From NCBI GenBank assembly GCA_001414325.1, contig LLKB01000005.1, positions 624,303 to 688,302 on the forward strand: DNA of 64,000 nucleotides, read 5' to 3'. The notes under the pieces were generated by a model that had not been told where the DNA came from, ran no database searches, and saw only the letters and a program-made list of their open reading frames with translations. Shown here piece by piece: positions 16,686-27,033 of the stretch. Origin of the DNA: Butyribacter intestini. GTDB lineage: Bacteria; Bacillota; Clostridia; Lachnospirales; Lachnospiraceae. Numbering within the stretch: the stretch's first letter is position 1; every line of letters begins with the position of its first letter. The translations under genes and the position numbers were made by a program.

Positions 16686-17405
16686 TCATAGTTCTCTTGA
16701 CATTATTTCCATAAGCTTTTTCCTTATTTCTTTTCTCCTAGATTGACTTATCGAGAACTCTGTCCCATCTGTCATTGTAACACTGTCATATCTAATAGTT
16801 TCAATGTATCTGTAATTTATTAGATATGATTTGTGTATAAATAAGAAACCATATTGTTTTACTCTTTCATACACCTTTTCCAGTGATTCATAAAATGCAT
16901 CTTTTTCCTCTGAAGTAACCACTGTTACTTTTCTGTTATCTCTTATAAAATACATTATCTTGTACAATTCTACTTTTTTATGTGAATAGCTCTTCCTATA
17001 CTCAAAAAAATTTTTCATTCCTCCCATTATGTCTATATAAATATCTATTACTCTTTCTAATTGCTTGTCTTCTAAAGGTTTTACTATAAAGTCAATAGGT
17101 CTTACCTGGAACAGTTCCATTGCATACTTTTTTCTTCCCGATACATATACTATCTGTGTAATATTATCTTTTTTTATTTCCCTTATGTATTTACCTATTT
17201 CTATCCCATCCATTTTAGGAAACTCAATATCCAAAAATATAAGGTCATACCTTATTTCATCAAGCATACGGCATAGTTCTTCTCCTGAATTAAAAATGTC
17301 AATTTCATATCCTATGCTTTTATTTTTTAAAATACCCTCAACTTTATTTTCAATACAAACACACATTTCATTTATATCATCACATATTGCAATTTTTATA
17401 TCCAT
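16686..17405 (-). CDS. LytTR-family response regulator (AgrA/ComE type)
   Basis: A 239-aa regulator. The start is 17405 (MDIKIAICDD), with AGAAATGAGG before it. The receiver domain at 1-120 has the acidic pair in ICDD, phospho-acceptor Asp in YDLIFLDIEFPKMDG, and a Lys in DFIVKPL. The LytTR DNA-binding domain at about 145-235 reads YFIRDNRKVTVVTSE, GFLFIHKSYLINYRYIETI and DGTEFSISQSRRKEIRKKL. Such regulators usually receive phosphate from a GHKL kinase encoded next door; here only the tail of that kinase survives. The regulator itself looks intact. Confidence 0.92.
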   Translation of the reverse strand: MDIKIAICDDINEMCVCIENKVEGILKNKSIGYEIDIFNSGEELCRMLDEIRYDLIFLDIEFPKMDGIEIGKYIREIKKDNITQIVYVSGRKKYAMELFQVRPIDFIVKPLEDKQLERVIDIYIDIMGGMKNFFEYRKSYSHKKVELYKIMYFIRDNRKVTVVTSEEKDAFYESLEKVYERVKQYGFLFIHKSYLINYRYIETIRYDSVTMTDGTEFSISQSRRKEIRKKLMEIMSREL

Positions 17406-17531
17406 TTTTATCCTCATTTCTACACAATGACTCATATACACATCTTATACTAACGCATAAAGTTTTTCGGTTGTCTGCTTTATCTACGACACCTGAATAT
17501 ATGTATAGTGTAATTTTTCTTCAATGTAAAT

Positions 17532-17561
17532 ATTATACCATATTAATTCTATATTATTCAA
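17532..17561 (-). promoter_or_regulatory. Probable promoter of the LytTR/ABC cassette
   Basis: On the minus strand TTGAAT and TATAAT are 18 nt apart, with the -10 box about 125 nt before the LytTR start codon. Reasonable but not ideal spacing. Confidence 0.45.
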
Positions 17562-17592
17562 TAAAAACTGGGATAATGTTTTTATTAATCGA

Positions 17593-17636
17593 GTAGGCAG
17601 GAATATCAAAAGCCTGCTACCCCGGCACTAAACCAT
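17593..17636. repeat. Direct repeat DR, copy 2
   Basis: Block 17608-17636 matches 14078-14106 at 28 of 29 positions. Its upstream hairpin is GTAG-CAGG with CCTG-CTAC, so the stem differs from copy 1 in sequence while pairing is kept. No T-tract follows on the minus strand here. It lies between the LytTR promoter and a consensus plus-strand promoter. Confidence 0.65.
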
Positions 17637-17653
17637 ATCTCTTCCTGCATTGC

Positions 17654-17682
17654 TTGACACCCCTGATTAGTCAAATTATAAT
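17654..17682 (+). promoter_or_regulatory. Perfect consensus sigma-A promoter
   Basis: TTGACA, exactly 17 nt, TATAAT. This is the only fully consensus plus-strand promoter seen in the window. It starts 18 nt after direct repeat copy 2 and reads toward the secreted protein gene at 17959, with about 270 nt of leader containing a coding relic. Confidence 0.8.
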
Positions 17683-17958
17683 AGCACTGTAAAGGAAATC
17701 GTACAGCTGTCTAACTCTGTCCGGCTGCATATTCGATTTGCAGATGATGAGAAAAAAACGATTAGAAATGACTGCTGTGCTCTAGTGTACTGACCTGTTG
17801 ATATTTTGCCGCTAGATTCCATGCAGACATCGTTGCTGTTGTATTTAGCACGCCAGTCACACAACTCGTTCAACCCTTTCGTAAAGGAAGAAAAGCGAAA
17901 ATCAGCCAAGGTGTTTCATGACGCATTGGTGGCTTTCGCAGAAAGGCGGATTATAACT
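17671..17958 (+). pseudogene. Unidentified coding relic with one in-frame stop
   Basis: The frame upstream of and continuous with the secreted protein gene reads as good protein (VKEIVQLSNSVRLHIRFADD, then KKTIRNDCCALVY, a TGA, then PVDILPLDSMQTSLLLYLAR, SFNPFVKEEKRKSAKVFHDA and LVAFAERR). Codon choice is more GC-rich than its surroundings. It has no proper start, contains a stop and runs into the next gene's ribosome site. I do not recognise the family. It looks like the 3' end of a gene cut by a rearrangement next to direct repeat copy 2; a structured leader RNA is an alternative. Confidence 0.45.
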
Positions 17959-20055
17959 ATGAAAAAAAATTATCATCTACACTGGCAGATTCACCTCTGT
18001 CTCATCATTTTACTGCTTCTTTTTTGCAGTTCAAGCCAGGTATCTGCTGCTACAAAAATAAATTTAAAAAATACCAGGATTAAATTATCAGCCATAAAGC
18101 TTACCTATAATAAAAAGGTACAGCGTCCTAAAACAAGAGTAACTTATAATAGAAAAGTCTTAAAGGAAAAGAAAAACTATATTATAAATTACTCTAAAGG
18201 CTGCAAAAAAGTAGGAACTTACACGGTTCAGATTATTGGAAAAGGCATTTATACCGGTACTGCCCAAAAACAGTTTATCATTTTACCACCAAAAGCCCAG
18301 ATAATGAATATCTATGCCAAAATATCAACTGCAACTGTAATAATAAAAAGGCAAACTACCCAAACCAGAGGTTATCAGCTGTGCTATGCCACTAATTCCA
18401 AACTAAAAAATGCAAAAACTATAACAGTCAAAGGTAATAAAAACAACACAATTTTTCTTAATGATCTCTGTGCCAGAACTACATATTATCTGAAAATCCG
18501 CACTTATATGACCGTTAAAGGAAAAAAATACTATTCTAAATGGTCTTCTACAGGCCATTGCACAACAAACAACACCCACCAAGGTGCAACGCCTACGCCC
18601 ACATCTGTACCGATTCCGAAATTAACATTCAAATATGGTGCCGAAAATGTTACATTGGAAAATAGGAATCCCTATAATATCCAGGTATCCAACAATATCA
18701 AAAATATTGATATTTCTAATCCAACAGTAGCATATTCTACAGATGAATCTATTAATGGCAACAACTGTTTTTTAAAAACACTTGAACCTGGAGAATGTGT
18801 GATCACTATCACAGACATTTATGGACAAAAATTAACATCCACAGTTTCAGTAACTCAAAAACTTGATGATCCACATACCCAGACATCTTATACAGCTACA
18901 TCTGAAACTGTTGACAGTGCTCTTCCGGTCCCAACGATTAAATCGATAGATTATGGGGATGGATGGATTGATGTACACTGCCGTGGAACTCTTTCTCAAT
19001 CTGATTCATATATTGGTTATGAAGGTTATCTATCCTACAACAACCAATTTAAGTATAGCATTCAGGTTTCACAAGCTGTTAATGTGGTTGATGGTGCAGG
19101 AAATGTGTGTTTCTCTTCTTTATATACAGGTTACAGCTATTATATTAAAGTTCGTTCATACACCCTCCACAACAATGTAAAAATAGTTGGACCATGGAGT
19201 GAAATCCGCAAAGCTGATCTGCCTACATACGACAAAAAAGGAACTACACCAGCTAAATATACATATGAAATTTATGGTCTTGACAAACAGAAGGCAGATA
19301 TTTACACCGATTGTTCCAAACCTCTTTTTATAAAGACAGACAATCCGGATCCTAACTCTTTTTCCTGGATTTTTAATAGAAATGACTCTCGGATTAGTGC
19401 ATACAGAAGTGGAATATCTCGTTTCTATAGAGATATTCCTTTAGAAGACAATGACTCAGAAACTACTTTATTTGATAAAGTAAAAGGTGGTTATATCGGA
19501 TATATGCATTTTTCCGAAGCAGGAACCTACACTGTAGAATTCAGGGAATATTCATTATCAGGTTATACGGTTGCAAATACAGTGACATTAAATGTTCTGG
19601 ATTATGAACAGGCAAAAAACGCATGGATGATTGACATTATTAACAGAACTACAACTGCTGATATGACTCCTTTTGAAAAGATGGACGCTATAAGTGCCTA
19701 CCTCAAAGAACCAGGCCGTTTTAAATATTTAACCAGGTATAACGATGATGTAGTCTCTCTGGCAGCAGATCCTATTCAACCATTTTTTGTAACTTACCGT
19801 TGGGACTCTAGTACATCACCGGCAATTCTCGGTGAGTTCGCTGAATTAGTAGGTGGATTTGATGATATTCATTATTGCTTTGGTGATTATCCGGTTGGCT
19901 CTCCATCATGGTCCATATGGCATTATGTGGTAAAGCTTACTATAGGAAATGAGACTCAAAACTATGCCGTTTGCCCAATGGGTTCAACCGGCGACATCGA
20001 AGAAATCAAAATGATTGATTTTTCTGATCTGAGCAATATGCGAAAGTTAGGATAA
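17959..20055 (+). CDS. Large secreted protein with Fn3-like repeats and a transglutaminase-like C-terminus
   Basis: A 698-aa exported protein; start MKKNYHLHWQ with an AAAGGCGG site, signal peptide to about residue 32 (QVSA-A). An N-terminal beta region follows (KLTYNKKVQRPKTRVTYN, KKVGTYTVQIIGKG). Next come Fn3-like units (GYQLCYATNSKLKNAKTITV, TYYLKIRTYMTVKGKKYYSK; again YSYYIKVRSYTLH), an Ig-like segment (PTVAYSTDESINGNNC) and a C-terminal part (about 560-698). The last section has the shape of a transglutaminase core, with a helix before SPAILGEFAELVGGFDD and a His in SIWHYVVKL. The usual Cys is not in place, so enzymatic activity is doubtful. No LPXTG motif or TM anchor is seen. Confidence 0.72.
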   Translation: MKKNYHLHWQIHLCLIILLLLFCSSSQVSAATKINLKNTRIKLSAIKLTYNKKVQRPKTRVTYNRKVLKEKKNYIINYSKGCKKVGTYTVQIIGKGIYTGTAQKQFIILPPKAQIMNIYAKISTATVIIKRQTTQTRGYQLCYATNSKLKNAKTITVKGNKNNTIFLNDLCARTTYYLKIRTYMTVKGKKYYSKWSSTGHCTTNNTHQGATPTPTSVPIPKLTFKYGAENVTLENRNPYNIQVSNNIKNIDISNPTVAYSTDESINGNNCFLKTLEPGECVITITDIYGQKLTSTVSVTQKLDDPHTQTSYTATSETVDSALPVPTIKSIDYGDGWIDVHCRGTLSQSDSYIGYEGYLSYNNQFKYSIQVSQAVNVVDGAGNVCFSSLYTGYSYYIKVRSYTLHNNVKIVGPWSEIRKADLPTYDKKGTTPAKYTYEIYGLDKQKADIYTDCSKPLFIKTDNPDPNSFSWIFNRNDSRISAYRSGISRFYRDIPLEDNDSETTLFDKVKGGYIGYMHFSEAGTYTVEFREYSLSGYTVANTVTLNVLDYEQAKNAWMIDIINRTTTADMTPFEKMDAISAYLKEPGRFKYLTRYNDDVVSLAADPIQPFFVTYRWDSSTSPAILGEFAELVGGFDDIHYCFGDYPVGSPSWSIWHYVVKLTIGNETQNYAVCPMGSTGDIEEIKMIDFSDLSNMRKLG

Positions 20056-20219
20056 TCTTAACTTAAGAAATATATTGACATTTTCATTAAATTATATATA
20101 TTATATTAACAAAAAGCCTTATTATATGGGATTTTTGTTGTACTTCATACTTTATCTAGTGTATCAACACATACCACATCATACTGATTGGCTATCCTCA
20201 GTAGCTTTTTTATTAAAAA

Positions 20220-20254
20220 AACAGCCTTGTCATGCAAAGCACAACAAGGCTGTT
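20220..20254. terminator. Terminator of the tuf transcript
   Basis: An 11-bp stem (AACAGCCTTGT/ACAAGGCTGTT) with 13-nt loop; on the minus strand it is followed by a run of seven T. It lies 39 nt after the tuf stop and can also stop transcripts from the plus-strand secreted protein gene. Confidence 0.9.
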
Positions 20255-20292
20255 CTCTATATAAAACTCTAATTTGATGCTGTAATATAAGA

Positions 20293-21480
20293 TTACTCTA
20301 CGATTGTAGCAACCTTTCCAGAACCTACTGTACGTCCACCTTCACGGATAGCGAAGTTAAGACCCTGCTCCATAGCTACTGGATGGATGAGCTCGATTGT
20401 CATCTCTACATTATCACCAGGCATACACATTTCTGTACCTGCAGGTAACTCACAAACACCTGTTACGTCTGTTGTTCTGAAGTAGAACTGTGGACGATAG
20501 TTGTTGAAGAATGGAGTATGACGTCCACCTTCGTCCTTTGTAAGAACATAAACCTGAGCTGTAAATTTCTTATGGCAAGTTACTGTACCTGGCTTAGCAA
20601 GAACCTGTCCACGAACGATCTGATCTCTGTTGATACCACGAAGAAGTGCACCGATGTTATCACCAGCCTGTGCTTCGTCAAGCATCTTACGGAACATTTC
20701 GATACCTGTTACAACTGTCTTACCAACTTCTTCCTTAACACCAAGGATTTCAAGTTCGTCGTTGAGGTGAAGTGTACCACGCTCTACTCTACCTGTAGCA
20801 ACTGTACCACGACCTGTAATTGTGAATACATCCTCTACTGGCATAAGGAATGGCTTATCTGTATCACGCTCTGGGTTAGGGATGTACTCATCAACTGTGT
20901 CCATGAGTTCCATAATCTTGTCTCCCCACTCGCTGTTAGGATCTTCAAGAGCTTTAAGAGCTGAACCTTTGATGATTGGACAATCTTCAAATCCGTACTC
21001 TTCAAGAGCTTCTGTTACTTCCATCTCTACTAACTCGATAAGTTCAGGATCGTCAACCATATCGCACTTGTTAAGGAATACTACGATATAAGGAACGTTT
21101 ACCTGACGAGAAAGTAAGATATGCTCTTTTGTCTGAGCCATAACACCGTCAGTAGCAGCAACAACAAGGATAGCACCGTCCATCTGAGCAGCACCTGTGA
21201 TCATGTTCTTTACATAATCAGCATGACCTGGGCAGTCAACATGAGCGTAATGTCTCTTTTCTGTCTCATACTCAACATGAGCTGTAGAGATTGTGATACC
21301 TCTTTCTCTCTCTTCTGGAGCCTTATCAATGTTCTCGAAATCTACTGCTGCGTTACCAGCAACTCTAGCTGCAAGTGTCTTTGTGATAGCAGCAGTAAGT
21401 GTTGTCTTACCATGATCTACGTGACCGATAGTACCAATGTTACAATGAGGTTTAGTTCTTTCAAACTTTTCTTTAGCCAT
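20293..21480 (-). CDS. tuf: Translation elongation factor Tu
   Basis: EF-Tu (395 aa) is the GTPase that delivers aminoacyl-tRNA to the ribosome. The G domain motifs are GHVDHGKTT (G1), the switch I region [25 protein letters not shown] (G3), NKCDMVDD (G4) and GSALKAL (G5). Domains II and III follow, with the typical [13 protein letters not shown] and the C-terminal [11 protein letters not shown]. The gene closes the str operon but has its own promoter (21566-21594) and a strong terminator. GGAGGACAATTAAAA precedes the ATG. Confidence 0.99.
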   Translation of the reverse strand: MAKEKFERTKPHCNIGTIGHVDHGKTTLTAAITKTLAARVAGNAAVDFENIDKAPEERERGITISTAHVEYETEKRHYAHVDCPGHADYVKNMITGAAQMDGAILVVAATDGVMAQTKEHILLSRQVNVPYIVVFLNKCDMVDDPELIELVEMEVTEALEEYGFEDCPIIKGSALKALEDPNSEWGDKIMELMDTVDEYIPNPERDTDKPFLMPVEDVFTITGRGTVATGRVERGTLHLNDELEILGVKEEVGKTVVTGIEMFRKMLDEAQAGDNIGALLRGINRDQIVRGQVLAKPGTVTCHKKFTAQVYVLTKDEGGRHTPFFNNYRPQFYFRTTDVTGVCELPAGTEMCMPGDNVEMTIELIHPVAMEQGLNFAIREGGRTVGSGKVATIVE

Positions 21481-21565
21481 TTTTAATTGTCCTCCTTAAA
21501 TTCATAGGCTTTGCCTAACTAATTTTCATTTTCGATTTTCGCGTTATTATAACACTATAAAAAGT

Positions 21566-21594
21566 ATTATATTGCAAATCAATATATTTTTCAA
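21566..21594 (-). promoter_or_regulatory. Internal promoter for tuf
   Basis: TTGAAA, 17 nt, TATAAT on the minus strand, in the 232-nt fusA-tuf gap; predicted start near 21560, leader about 80 nt. It would let EF-Tu be made in excess of the other str operon products. Confidence 0.75.
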
Positions 21595-21616
21595 GTCTTT
21601 TTGATGACTTTTACAT

Positions 21617-21655
21617 GGAAAAGACTTTTAAAATCACCTTTTAAAAATCTTTTCC
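21617..21655 (-). terminator. Long hairpin between fusA and tuf (possible attenuator)
   Basis: GGAAAAGA and TCTTTTCC flank TTTTAAAA arms: 17 paired positions with one mismatch and a 5-nt loop. It lies after fusA and just before the internal tuf promoter. No T-tract follows, so it may be an RNA-processing or partial termination site rather than a full terminator. Confidence 0.5.
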
Positions 21656-21712
21656 ATAAGAATTTATATATAATGTTGTTGTCAACTATATTCTGACTTC
21701 AACTGTTAAGAA

Positions 21713-23833
21713 TTATTCTGCATTCTTACCTGCAAGAACCTTGTCCTGAACATTCTTAGGACACTGCTGGTATCTCTCAAAGAACATTGAGTAGTTACCA
21801 CGTCCCTGTGTTGCAGAACGAAGCTCTGTAGAATATCCGAACATTTCAGCAAGTGGAACGAAAGCTTTAACTATCTTTCCACCACCGATGTCATCCATTC
21901 CTTCAATCTGTCCACGCTTAGCGTTAAGACTTCCGATAACATCACCCATGTATTCCTCAGGCATAGTAACTTCAACCTTCATGATAGGCTCAAGTAATAC
22001 TGCGTTACCTTTCTTCATAGCATCCTTGAATGCCATAGAACCTGCGATATGGAATGCCATTTCTGATGAATCGACTTCATGGTATGAACCATCCCATACA
22101 GTAGCATGAACACCGAGTACAGGGAATCCACCGAGGATACCAGCCTGAGCTGCTTCTTCGATACCTTCACCAACGGCTGGGATGTATTCCTTAGGAATAG
22201 CGCCACCTACTACTGTTGACTCAAACTTAAATGGTTCTTCACCGTTAGGATCCATAGGCTCAAACTTAACTTTACAATGTCCGTACTGACCACGTCCACC
22301 TGACTGCTTAGCATATTTGCTATCAATATCAACAGCAGTTGTAAATGTCTCTTTGTAAGCAACCTGTGGAGCACCTACATTAGCTTCTACATTGAACTCA
22401 CGAAGAAGTCTGTCTACGATAACTTCAAGATGAAGCTCACCCATACCTGCGATGATTGTCTGACCAGTCTCCTGATCTGTATGAGCTTTGAATGTTGGAT
22501 CTTCTTCAGCAAGTTTTGCTAAAGCTTCACCCATCTTACCCTGGTCATTCTTTGTCTTAGGCTCAATAGCGAGCTCGATAACAGGCTCAGGGAATTCCAT
22601 AGATTCAAGAATAACAGGATGCTGCTCATCACAGATTGTATCACCTGTTGTTGTAATCTTAAATCCTACTGCCGCTGCGATATCACCAGAGTAAACTTTG
22701 TCGATTTCACTACGGCTGTTAGCATGCATCTGCACGATACGACCTACACGCTCTTTCTTCTGCTTTGTTGCATTAAGAACATATGAACCTGAGTTTAATG
22801 TTCCTGAATACACACGGAAGAATGCAAGCTTTCCAACGAATGGATCAGTCATAATCTTGAATGCAAGTGCTGCGAATGGCTCGTCATCAGAAGATTTACG
22901 AACTACTTCGTTTCCTTCTTCATCTGTACCTGTGATATCAGGGATATCTGTTGGTGCAGGCATGAATTCAACTACGCCATCAAGTAACTTCTGAACACCC
23001 TTGTTCTTATATGCAGAACCACAATATACAGGTACTGCTTCACAAGCGATTGTTCCTTTACGAAGTGCTTTCTTTAACTCATCGATAGTTGGCTCTTCAC
23101 CTTCGAGATATTTCTCTAATAAGTCATCATCTAACTCACAGACTTTCTCGATAAGGTTGTTGTGCCACTCATCAGCGAGGTCTTTGAGGTCATCAGGAAT
23201 ATCTGTAATCTCGATATCTGTTCCCTCATCATTTTTATAGTAATATGCATCCATTTCAAAAAGGTCGATAAGTCCGATAAAGCTGTCTTCCTTACCGATT
23301 GGAATCTGAACAGGGATAGCATTTTTTCCAAGACGATCAATGATTGTCTGTACTGACATGAAGAAATCAGCACCCATTTTATCCATCTTGTTGATGAATG
23401 CCATACGAGGTACATTGTATGTGTCAGCCTGACGCCATACATTCTCTGACTGAGGCTCAACACCAGCCTTAGCATCAAATACACCTACAGCACCATCAAG
23501 TACACGGAGTGAACGCTCAACCTCAACTGTGAAGTCTACGTGACCCGGTGTATCAATGATGTTGATACGATGCTCTAAAGCACCTTTTTTCTTCTTATGA
23601 TGATCTTCAAGTGTCCAATGGCATGTTGTAGCAGCAGAAGTGATTGTGATACCTCTTTCTTTTTCCTGCTCCATCCAGTCCATTGTTGAGGCACCGTCAT
23701 GTGTCTCACCGATCTTATAGTTTACACCTGTGTAATATAAGATACGTTCTGTTAATGTAGTCTTACCGGCATCGATATGAGCCATGATACCGATATTTCT
23801 AGTTCTATCAAGTGGATATTCTCTTCCAGCCAA
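21713..23833 (-). CDS. fusA: Translation elongation factor G
   Basis: EF-G (706 aa) drives translocation on the ribosome. G-domain motifs are [43 protein letters not shown] and [12 protein letters not shown]. Domain IV has the [12 protein letters not shown] segment and the C-terminal domain V has [22 protein letters not shown]. Translation begins at a TTG, with AGGAGGT 10 nt upstream. It lies 14 nt after rpsG and is followed by a 232-nt gap with a hairpin and a separate tuf promoter. Confidence 0.99.
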   Translation of the reverse strand: MAGREYPLDRTRNIGIMAHIDAGKTTLTERILYYTGVNYKIGETHDGASTMDWMEQEKERGITITSAATTCHWTLEDHHKKKKGALEHRINIIDTPGHVDFTVEVERSLRVLDGAVGVFDAKAGVEPQSENVWRQADTYNVPRMAFINKMDKMGADFFMSVQTIIDRLGKNAIPVQIPIGKEDSFIGLIDLFEMDAYYYKNDEGTDIEITDIPDDLKDLADEWHNNLIEKVCELDDDLLEKYLEGEEPTIDELKKALRKGTIACEAVPVYCGSAYKNKGVQKLLDGVVEFMPAPTDIPDITGTDEEGNEVVRKSSDDEPFAALAFKIMTDPFVGKLAFFRVYSGTLNSGSYVLNATKQKKERVGRIVQMHANSRSEIDKVYSGDIAAAVGFKITTTGDTICDEQHPVILESMEFPEPVIELAIEPKTKNDQGKMGEALAKLAEEDPTFKAHTDQETGQTIIAGMGELHLEVIVDRLLREFNVEANVGAPQVAYKETFTTAVDIDSKYAKQSGGRGQYGHCKVKFEPMDPNGEEPFKFESTVVGGAIPKEYIPAVGEGIEEAAQAGILGGFPVLGVHATVWDGSYHEVDSSEMAFHIAGSMAFKDAMKKGNAVLLEPIMKVEVTMPEEYMGDVIGSLNAKRGQIEGMDDIGGGKIVKAFVPLAEMFGYSTELRSATQGRGNYSMFFERYQQCPKNVQDKVLAGKNAE

Positions 23834-23847
23834 GACTCTTTACCTCC

Positions 23848-24390
<543 letters not shown>

Positions 24391-24472
24391 TCATCGGTAC
24401 TCACAATTTTTAAGTGTCCGCACCAGGTTAATTATGTGAAATTAATCCGGCACTTCTCCAAATTAGTGAATC

Positions 24473-24886
24473 TTACTTCTTAGGTCTCTTTGCTCCATAC
24501 TTAGAACGACCCTGCTTTCTGTTTGCAACACCTGCTGTATCAAGTGTACCACGAACGATATGGTATCTTGTACCAGGTAAATCCTTTACTCTACCACCAC
24601 GGATAAGAACTACGCTATGCTCCTGAAGGTTGTGTCCTTCACCCGGAATGTAGCTAGTTACTTCGATACCGTTTGAGAGACGAACTCTGGCTGTTTTTCT
24701 AAGAGCTGAGTTAGGTTTCTTAGGTGTAGCAGTACGAACTGCAGTACAAACACCTCTCTTCTGTGGAGAGCTCTGTGCTACTGTTTTCTTGTTCAAAGAA
24801 TTGTAAGTGTACTGAAGTGCAGGAGAATTAGACTTCTTTGTTGAGGCCTTTCTTCCTTTTCTTACTAACTGGTTAAATGTTGGCAT
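24473..24886 (-). CDS. rpsL: 30S ribosomal protein S12
   Basis: S12 (137 aa) lies at the decoding centre. The start at 24886 ([12 protein letters not shown]) is supported by AGGAGGTG 8 nt upstream; an in-frame ATG three codons earlier is not favoured. The streptomycin-determining regions read [13 protein letters not shown] and [13 protein letters not shown], with wild-type Lys at the two classical resistance positions ([14 protein letters not shown]). It is the first gene of the str operon, driven by a near-consensus promoter. Upstream is recX, not rpoBC as in many Firmicutes. Confidence 0.98.
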   Translation of the reverse strand: MPTFNQLVRKGRKASTKKSNSPALQYTYNSLNKKTVAQSSPQKRGVCTAVRTATPKKPNSALRKTARVRLSNGIEVTSYIPGEGHNLQEHSVVLIRGGRVKDLPGTRYHIVRGTLDTAGVANRKQGRSKYGAKRPKK

Positions 24887-24948
24887 TAATTTCACCTCCT
24901 ATGTTTATAGTTAAAAAGTTCATGTATGCAAAAAACGCACACTCACTT

Positions 24949-24977
24949 AGTATAATAAGCAAGTATGCGCTTGTCAA
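24949..24977 (-). promoter_or_regulatory. Promoter of the str operon
   Basis: TTGACA, 17-nt spacer, TATACT on the minus strand, with predicted start about 55 nt before the rpsL start codon. Confidence 0.88.
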
Positions 24978-25008
24978 GTGTTTTTTGGGATTTTTTATCT
25001 GTTTTTTT

Positions 25009-25092
25009 GTAACAGTTCAGCCATAAAAAGATAATTTGCAATACAATTAGCTTGTTTGCTAATTTATAAATATATGAAATTCAAGACGGAAC
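25009..25092. repeat. Palindromic intergenic element PE, shortened copy A
   Basis: It begins GTAACAGTTCAGCCATAAAA, identical to the start of the full copy at 31205, and keeps the next 50 nt with small changes. It then jumps to the right end (GAAATTCAAGACGGAACT versus GAAATGCAAGACTGAACT). About 100 nt of the middle are missing. It starts 2 nt after the recX stop codon and ends before the rpsL promoter. Confidence 0.75.
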
Positions 25093-25094
25093 TA

Positions 25095-25595
25095 CTATAT
25101 TTCTTCTTTCAGCTCAGATAAAACATCTTTTATGCTGCCTAATGAAAATCCTTTGCGGTAAAGCTTTGCAATAATCTTTTGACTTTCTTCATATGATAAT
25201 GAAGCGAGCATATCTGCATCTATGCCGAGTTTTTCTATCTGTCTTCTAAGTGCCGTACTGTCATCATAATCTATATTTTCAAATGCAAGCTCTATATACT
25301 CGTCTGCTATATGCCTTTTATAAAGATCCTGTTTCATTCTCTTTATACTTCGGCTCTCATGATATATCTCAACAAATCTTTTCGCATAACGCTCATCATC
25401 TATATAATGAAAACTTCTGACATACTCAACCGCACTTTCCACGGCTTCTTCTGAAAAACCTGCCTTATTAAGTTTGTCAGTAAGCTCCCGCTCTGTCCTG
25501 TCATTATGCTGTAATATAAGCATTGCTCTTTTTTTAGCCTTTAATATCTCATCACTTTTTTGTCTGTTGTCTTTATTATCTTCCATCATCGCCAT
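25095..25595 (-). CDS. recX: Regulatory protein RecX
   Basis: RecX (166 aa) binds RecA filaments and modulates their activity. The sequence shows the helical three-repeat pattern of the family: AMLILQHNDRTERELTDKLN, AVEYVRSFHYIDDERYAKRF, SRSIKRMKQDLYKRHI and SYEESQKIIAKLYRKGFSLG. It starts 8 nt after the recA stop, so the two are co-transcribed and both lie under the LexA-type operator upstream of recA. Two near-adjacent ATGs (MAMMEDN) make the exact start uncertain by three codons. Confidence 0.93.
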   Translation of the reverse strand: MAMMEDNKDNRQKSDEILKAKKRAMLILQHNDRTERELTDKLNKAGFSEEAVESAVEYVRSFHYIDDERYAKRFVEIYHESRSIKRMKQDLYKRHIADEYIELAFENIDYDDSTALRRQIEKLGIDADMLASLSYEESQKIIAKLYRKGFSLGSIKDVLSELKEEI

Positions 25596-25603
25596 GATAT
25601 ATC

Positions 25604-26698
25604 CTAAGCTTCTGTCTCACCGGCATTATTATCTGCTTCTGCCGTAACATCTGCCTGCTCATCAGCAAATACACTTTCCTCATCCTCTGTCTTGGTTTCT
25701 TTTGAGAATTTTTCTCTTACCTTTTCTTCTATCTCTGCCATAACATCAGGATGTTCTTTAAGGTATGTCTTGGCATTTTCCCTGCCCTGACCTATCTTGC
25801 TGCCGCCGTATGCATACCATGCACCGCTCTTGTTTACTATGTCTTCTTTTGCAGCAAGGTCAAGTATATCGCCCTCTCTTGATATACCCTCACCGTAGAT
25901 AATGTCAACTTCTGCCTCACGGAATGGAGGTGCAACTTTATTTTTAACAACTTTTATGCGTGTACGGTTTCCGATGGCTTCACCATCTTTCTTTATCTGT
26001 TCACCGCGCCTTACCTCAAGCCTGATCGATGAATAATACTTAAGTGCACGGCCACCTGTAGTAGTCTCAGGATTTCCAAACATTACACCTACTTTTTCAC
26101 GAAGCTGGTTTATAAATATAACCGTACAACTCGTCTTTCCTATGATAGCCGTAAGTTTTCTAAGTGCCTGTGACATAAGTCTTGCCTGAAGACCTACATG
26201 ACTGTCTCCCATATCTCCCTCTATCTCAGCCTTTGGAACAAGTGCCGCAACTGAATCCACAATAACTATGTCTATCGCACCTGAACGAACCATAGTCTCC
26301 GTAATCTCAAGAGCCTGCTCACCTGTATCAGGCTGTGATATATATAAATTGTCAATATCGACACCTATCTTTTTTGCATATACCGGGTCAAGTGCGTGCT
26401 CTGCATCTATAAATCCTGCTATACCGCCTCTTTTTTGTACTTCTGCGACCATATGAAGTGCAACCGTAGTCTTACCACCTGACTCAGGTCCATATACCTC
26501 AACTACTCTGCCCTTTGGAACACCGCCTACTCCAAGAGCTATGTCAAGTGAAAGGGAACCTGACGGTACAGTTTCCACATTAAGATGTGCATTGTCTCCG
26601 AGCTTCATGACCGCACCCTTTCCGTAGTTTCTCTCTATCTGTGCCATAGCTGACTCTAACGCTTTTAACTTATTTTCATCAATATTTGGTTTTGCCAT
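25604..26698 (-). CDS. recA: Recombinase RecA
   Basis: RecA (364 aa) forms ATP-dependent filaments on single-stranded DNA for homologous recombination and LexA cleavage. Walker A is GPESGGKTT, Walker [13 protein letters not shown], loop L1 [20 protein letters not shown] and loop L2 [20 protein letters not shown]. The C-terminus is acidic and longer than the core ([20 protein letters not shown]), as often seen. AAAGGAGGATTAGAAG precedes the ATG. Its promoter region holds a perfect GAAC-N4-GTTC operator. Confidence 0.99.
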   Translation of the reverse strand: MAKPNIDENKLKALESAMAQIERNYGKGAVMKLGDNAHLNVETVPSGSLSLDIALGVGGVPKGRVVEVYGPESGGKTTVALHMVAEVQKRGGIAGFIDAEHALDPVYAKKIGVDIDNLYISQPDTGEQALEITETMVRSGAIDIVIVDSVAALVPKAEIEGDMGDSHVGLQARLMSQALRKLTAIIGKTSCTVIFINQLREKVGVMFGNPETTTGGRALKYYSSIRLEVRRGEQIKKDGEAIGNRTRIKVVKNKVAPPFREAEVDIIYGEGISREGDILDLAAKEDIVNKSGAWYAYGGSKIGQGRENAKTYLKEHPDVMAEIEEKVREKFSKETKTEDEESVFADEQADVTAEADNNAGETEA

Positions 26699-26716
26699 CT
26701 TCTAATCCTCCTTTTA

Positions 26717-26730
26717 CGAACAGATGTTCC
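26717..26730. promoter_or_regulatory. LexA (DinR) SOS box before recA-recX
   Basis: CGAACAGATGTTCC contains the Gram-positive SOS consensus GAAC-N4-GTTC without mismatch. It lies between the -10 box and the ribosome site of recA, so bound LexA would block early transcription. Confidence 0.88.
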
Positions 26731-26738
26731 TAACATCT

Positions 26739-26767
26739 ATATTATATTGTTTTTCAATACTTGTCAA
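26739..26767 (-). promoter_or_regulatory. recA promoter
   Basis: TTGACA with TAATAT at 17 nt (or TATAAT at 15 nt) on the minus strand, immediately upstream of the SOS box. Confidence 0.7.
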
Positions 26768-27033
26768 TCATTTTTTTCAGCAATGCTATAAGTGTAATGT
26801 ATTATATTGTTTTTGCAAATACATTTCTATGTAATATTTTCACAAATCATTCCTAAGTTTTCTGTGCACTTCTTATAACAAAAATTGTGATTTAATGATT
26901 TTTCATAAGATTTCAAAAACATTCACAAAATATGGCTTTTTTTTAATTTATTTTTCGTTTCACCTGACATGATTTTTGTGATAAAATAAAAATTACATTC
27001 TATAGTTAATTATTTTGAAAGGTCGTGTTTAAA

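Noticed and set aside
17676-17909. A 77-codon minus-strand reading frame opposite the coding relic
   Set aside because: No ribosome site or recognisable motif; the plus-strand frame reads more like protein.
20075-20104. TTGACA with TATATT/TATTAT downstream of the secreted protein gene
   Set aside because: Reads only into the tuf terminator over 100 nt with no gene; taken as a chance AT-rich match.
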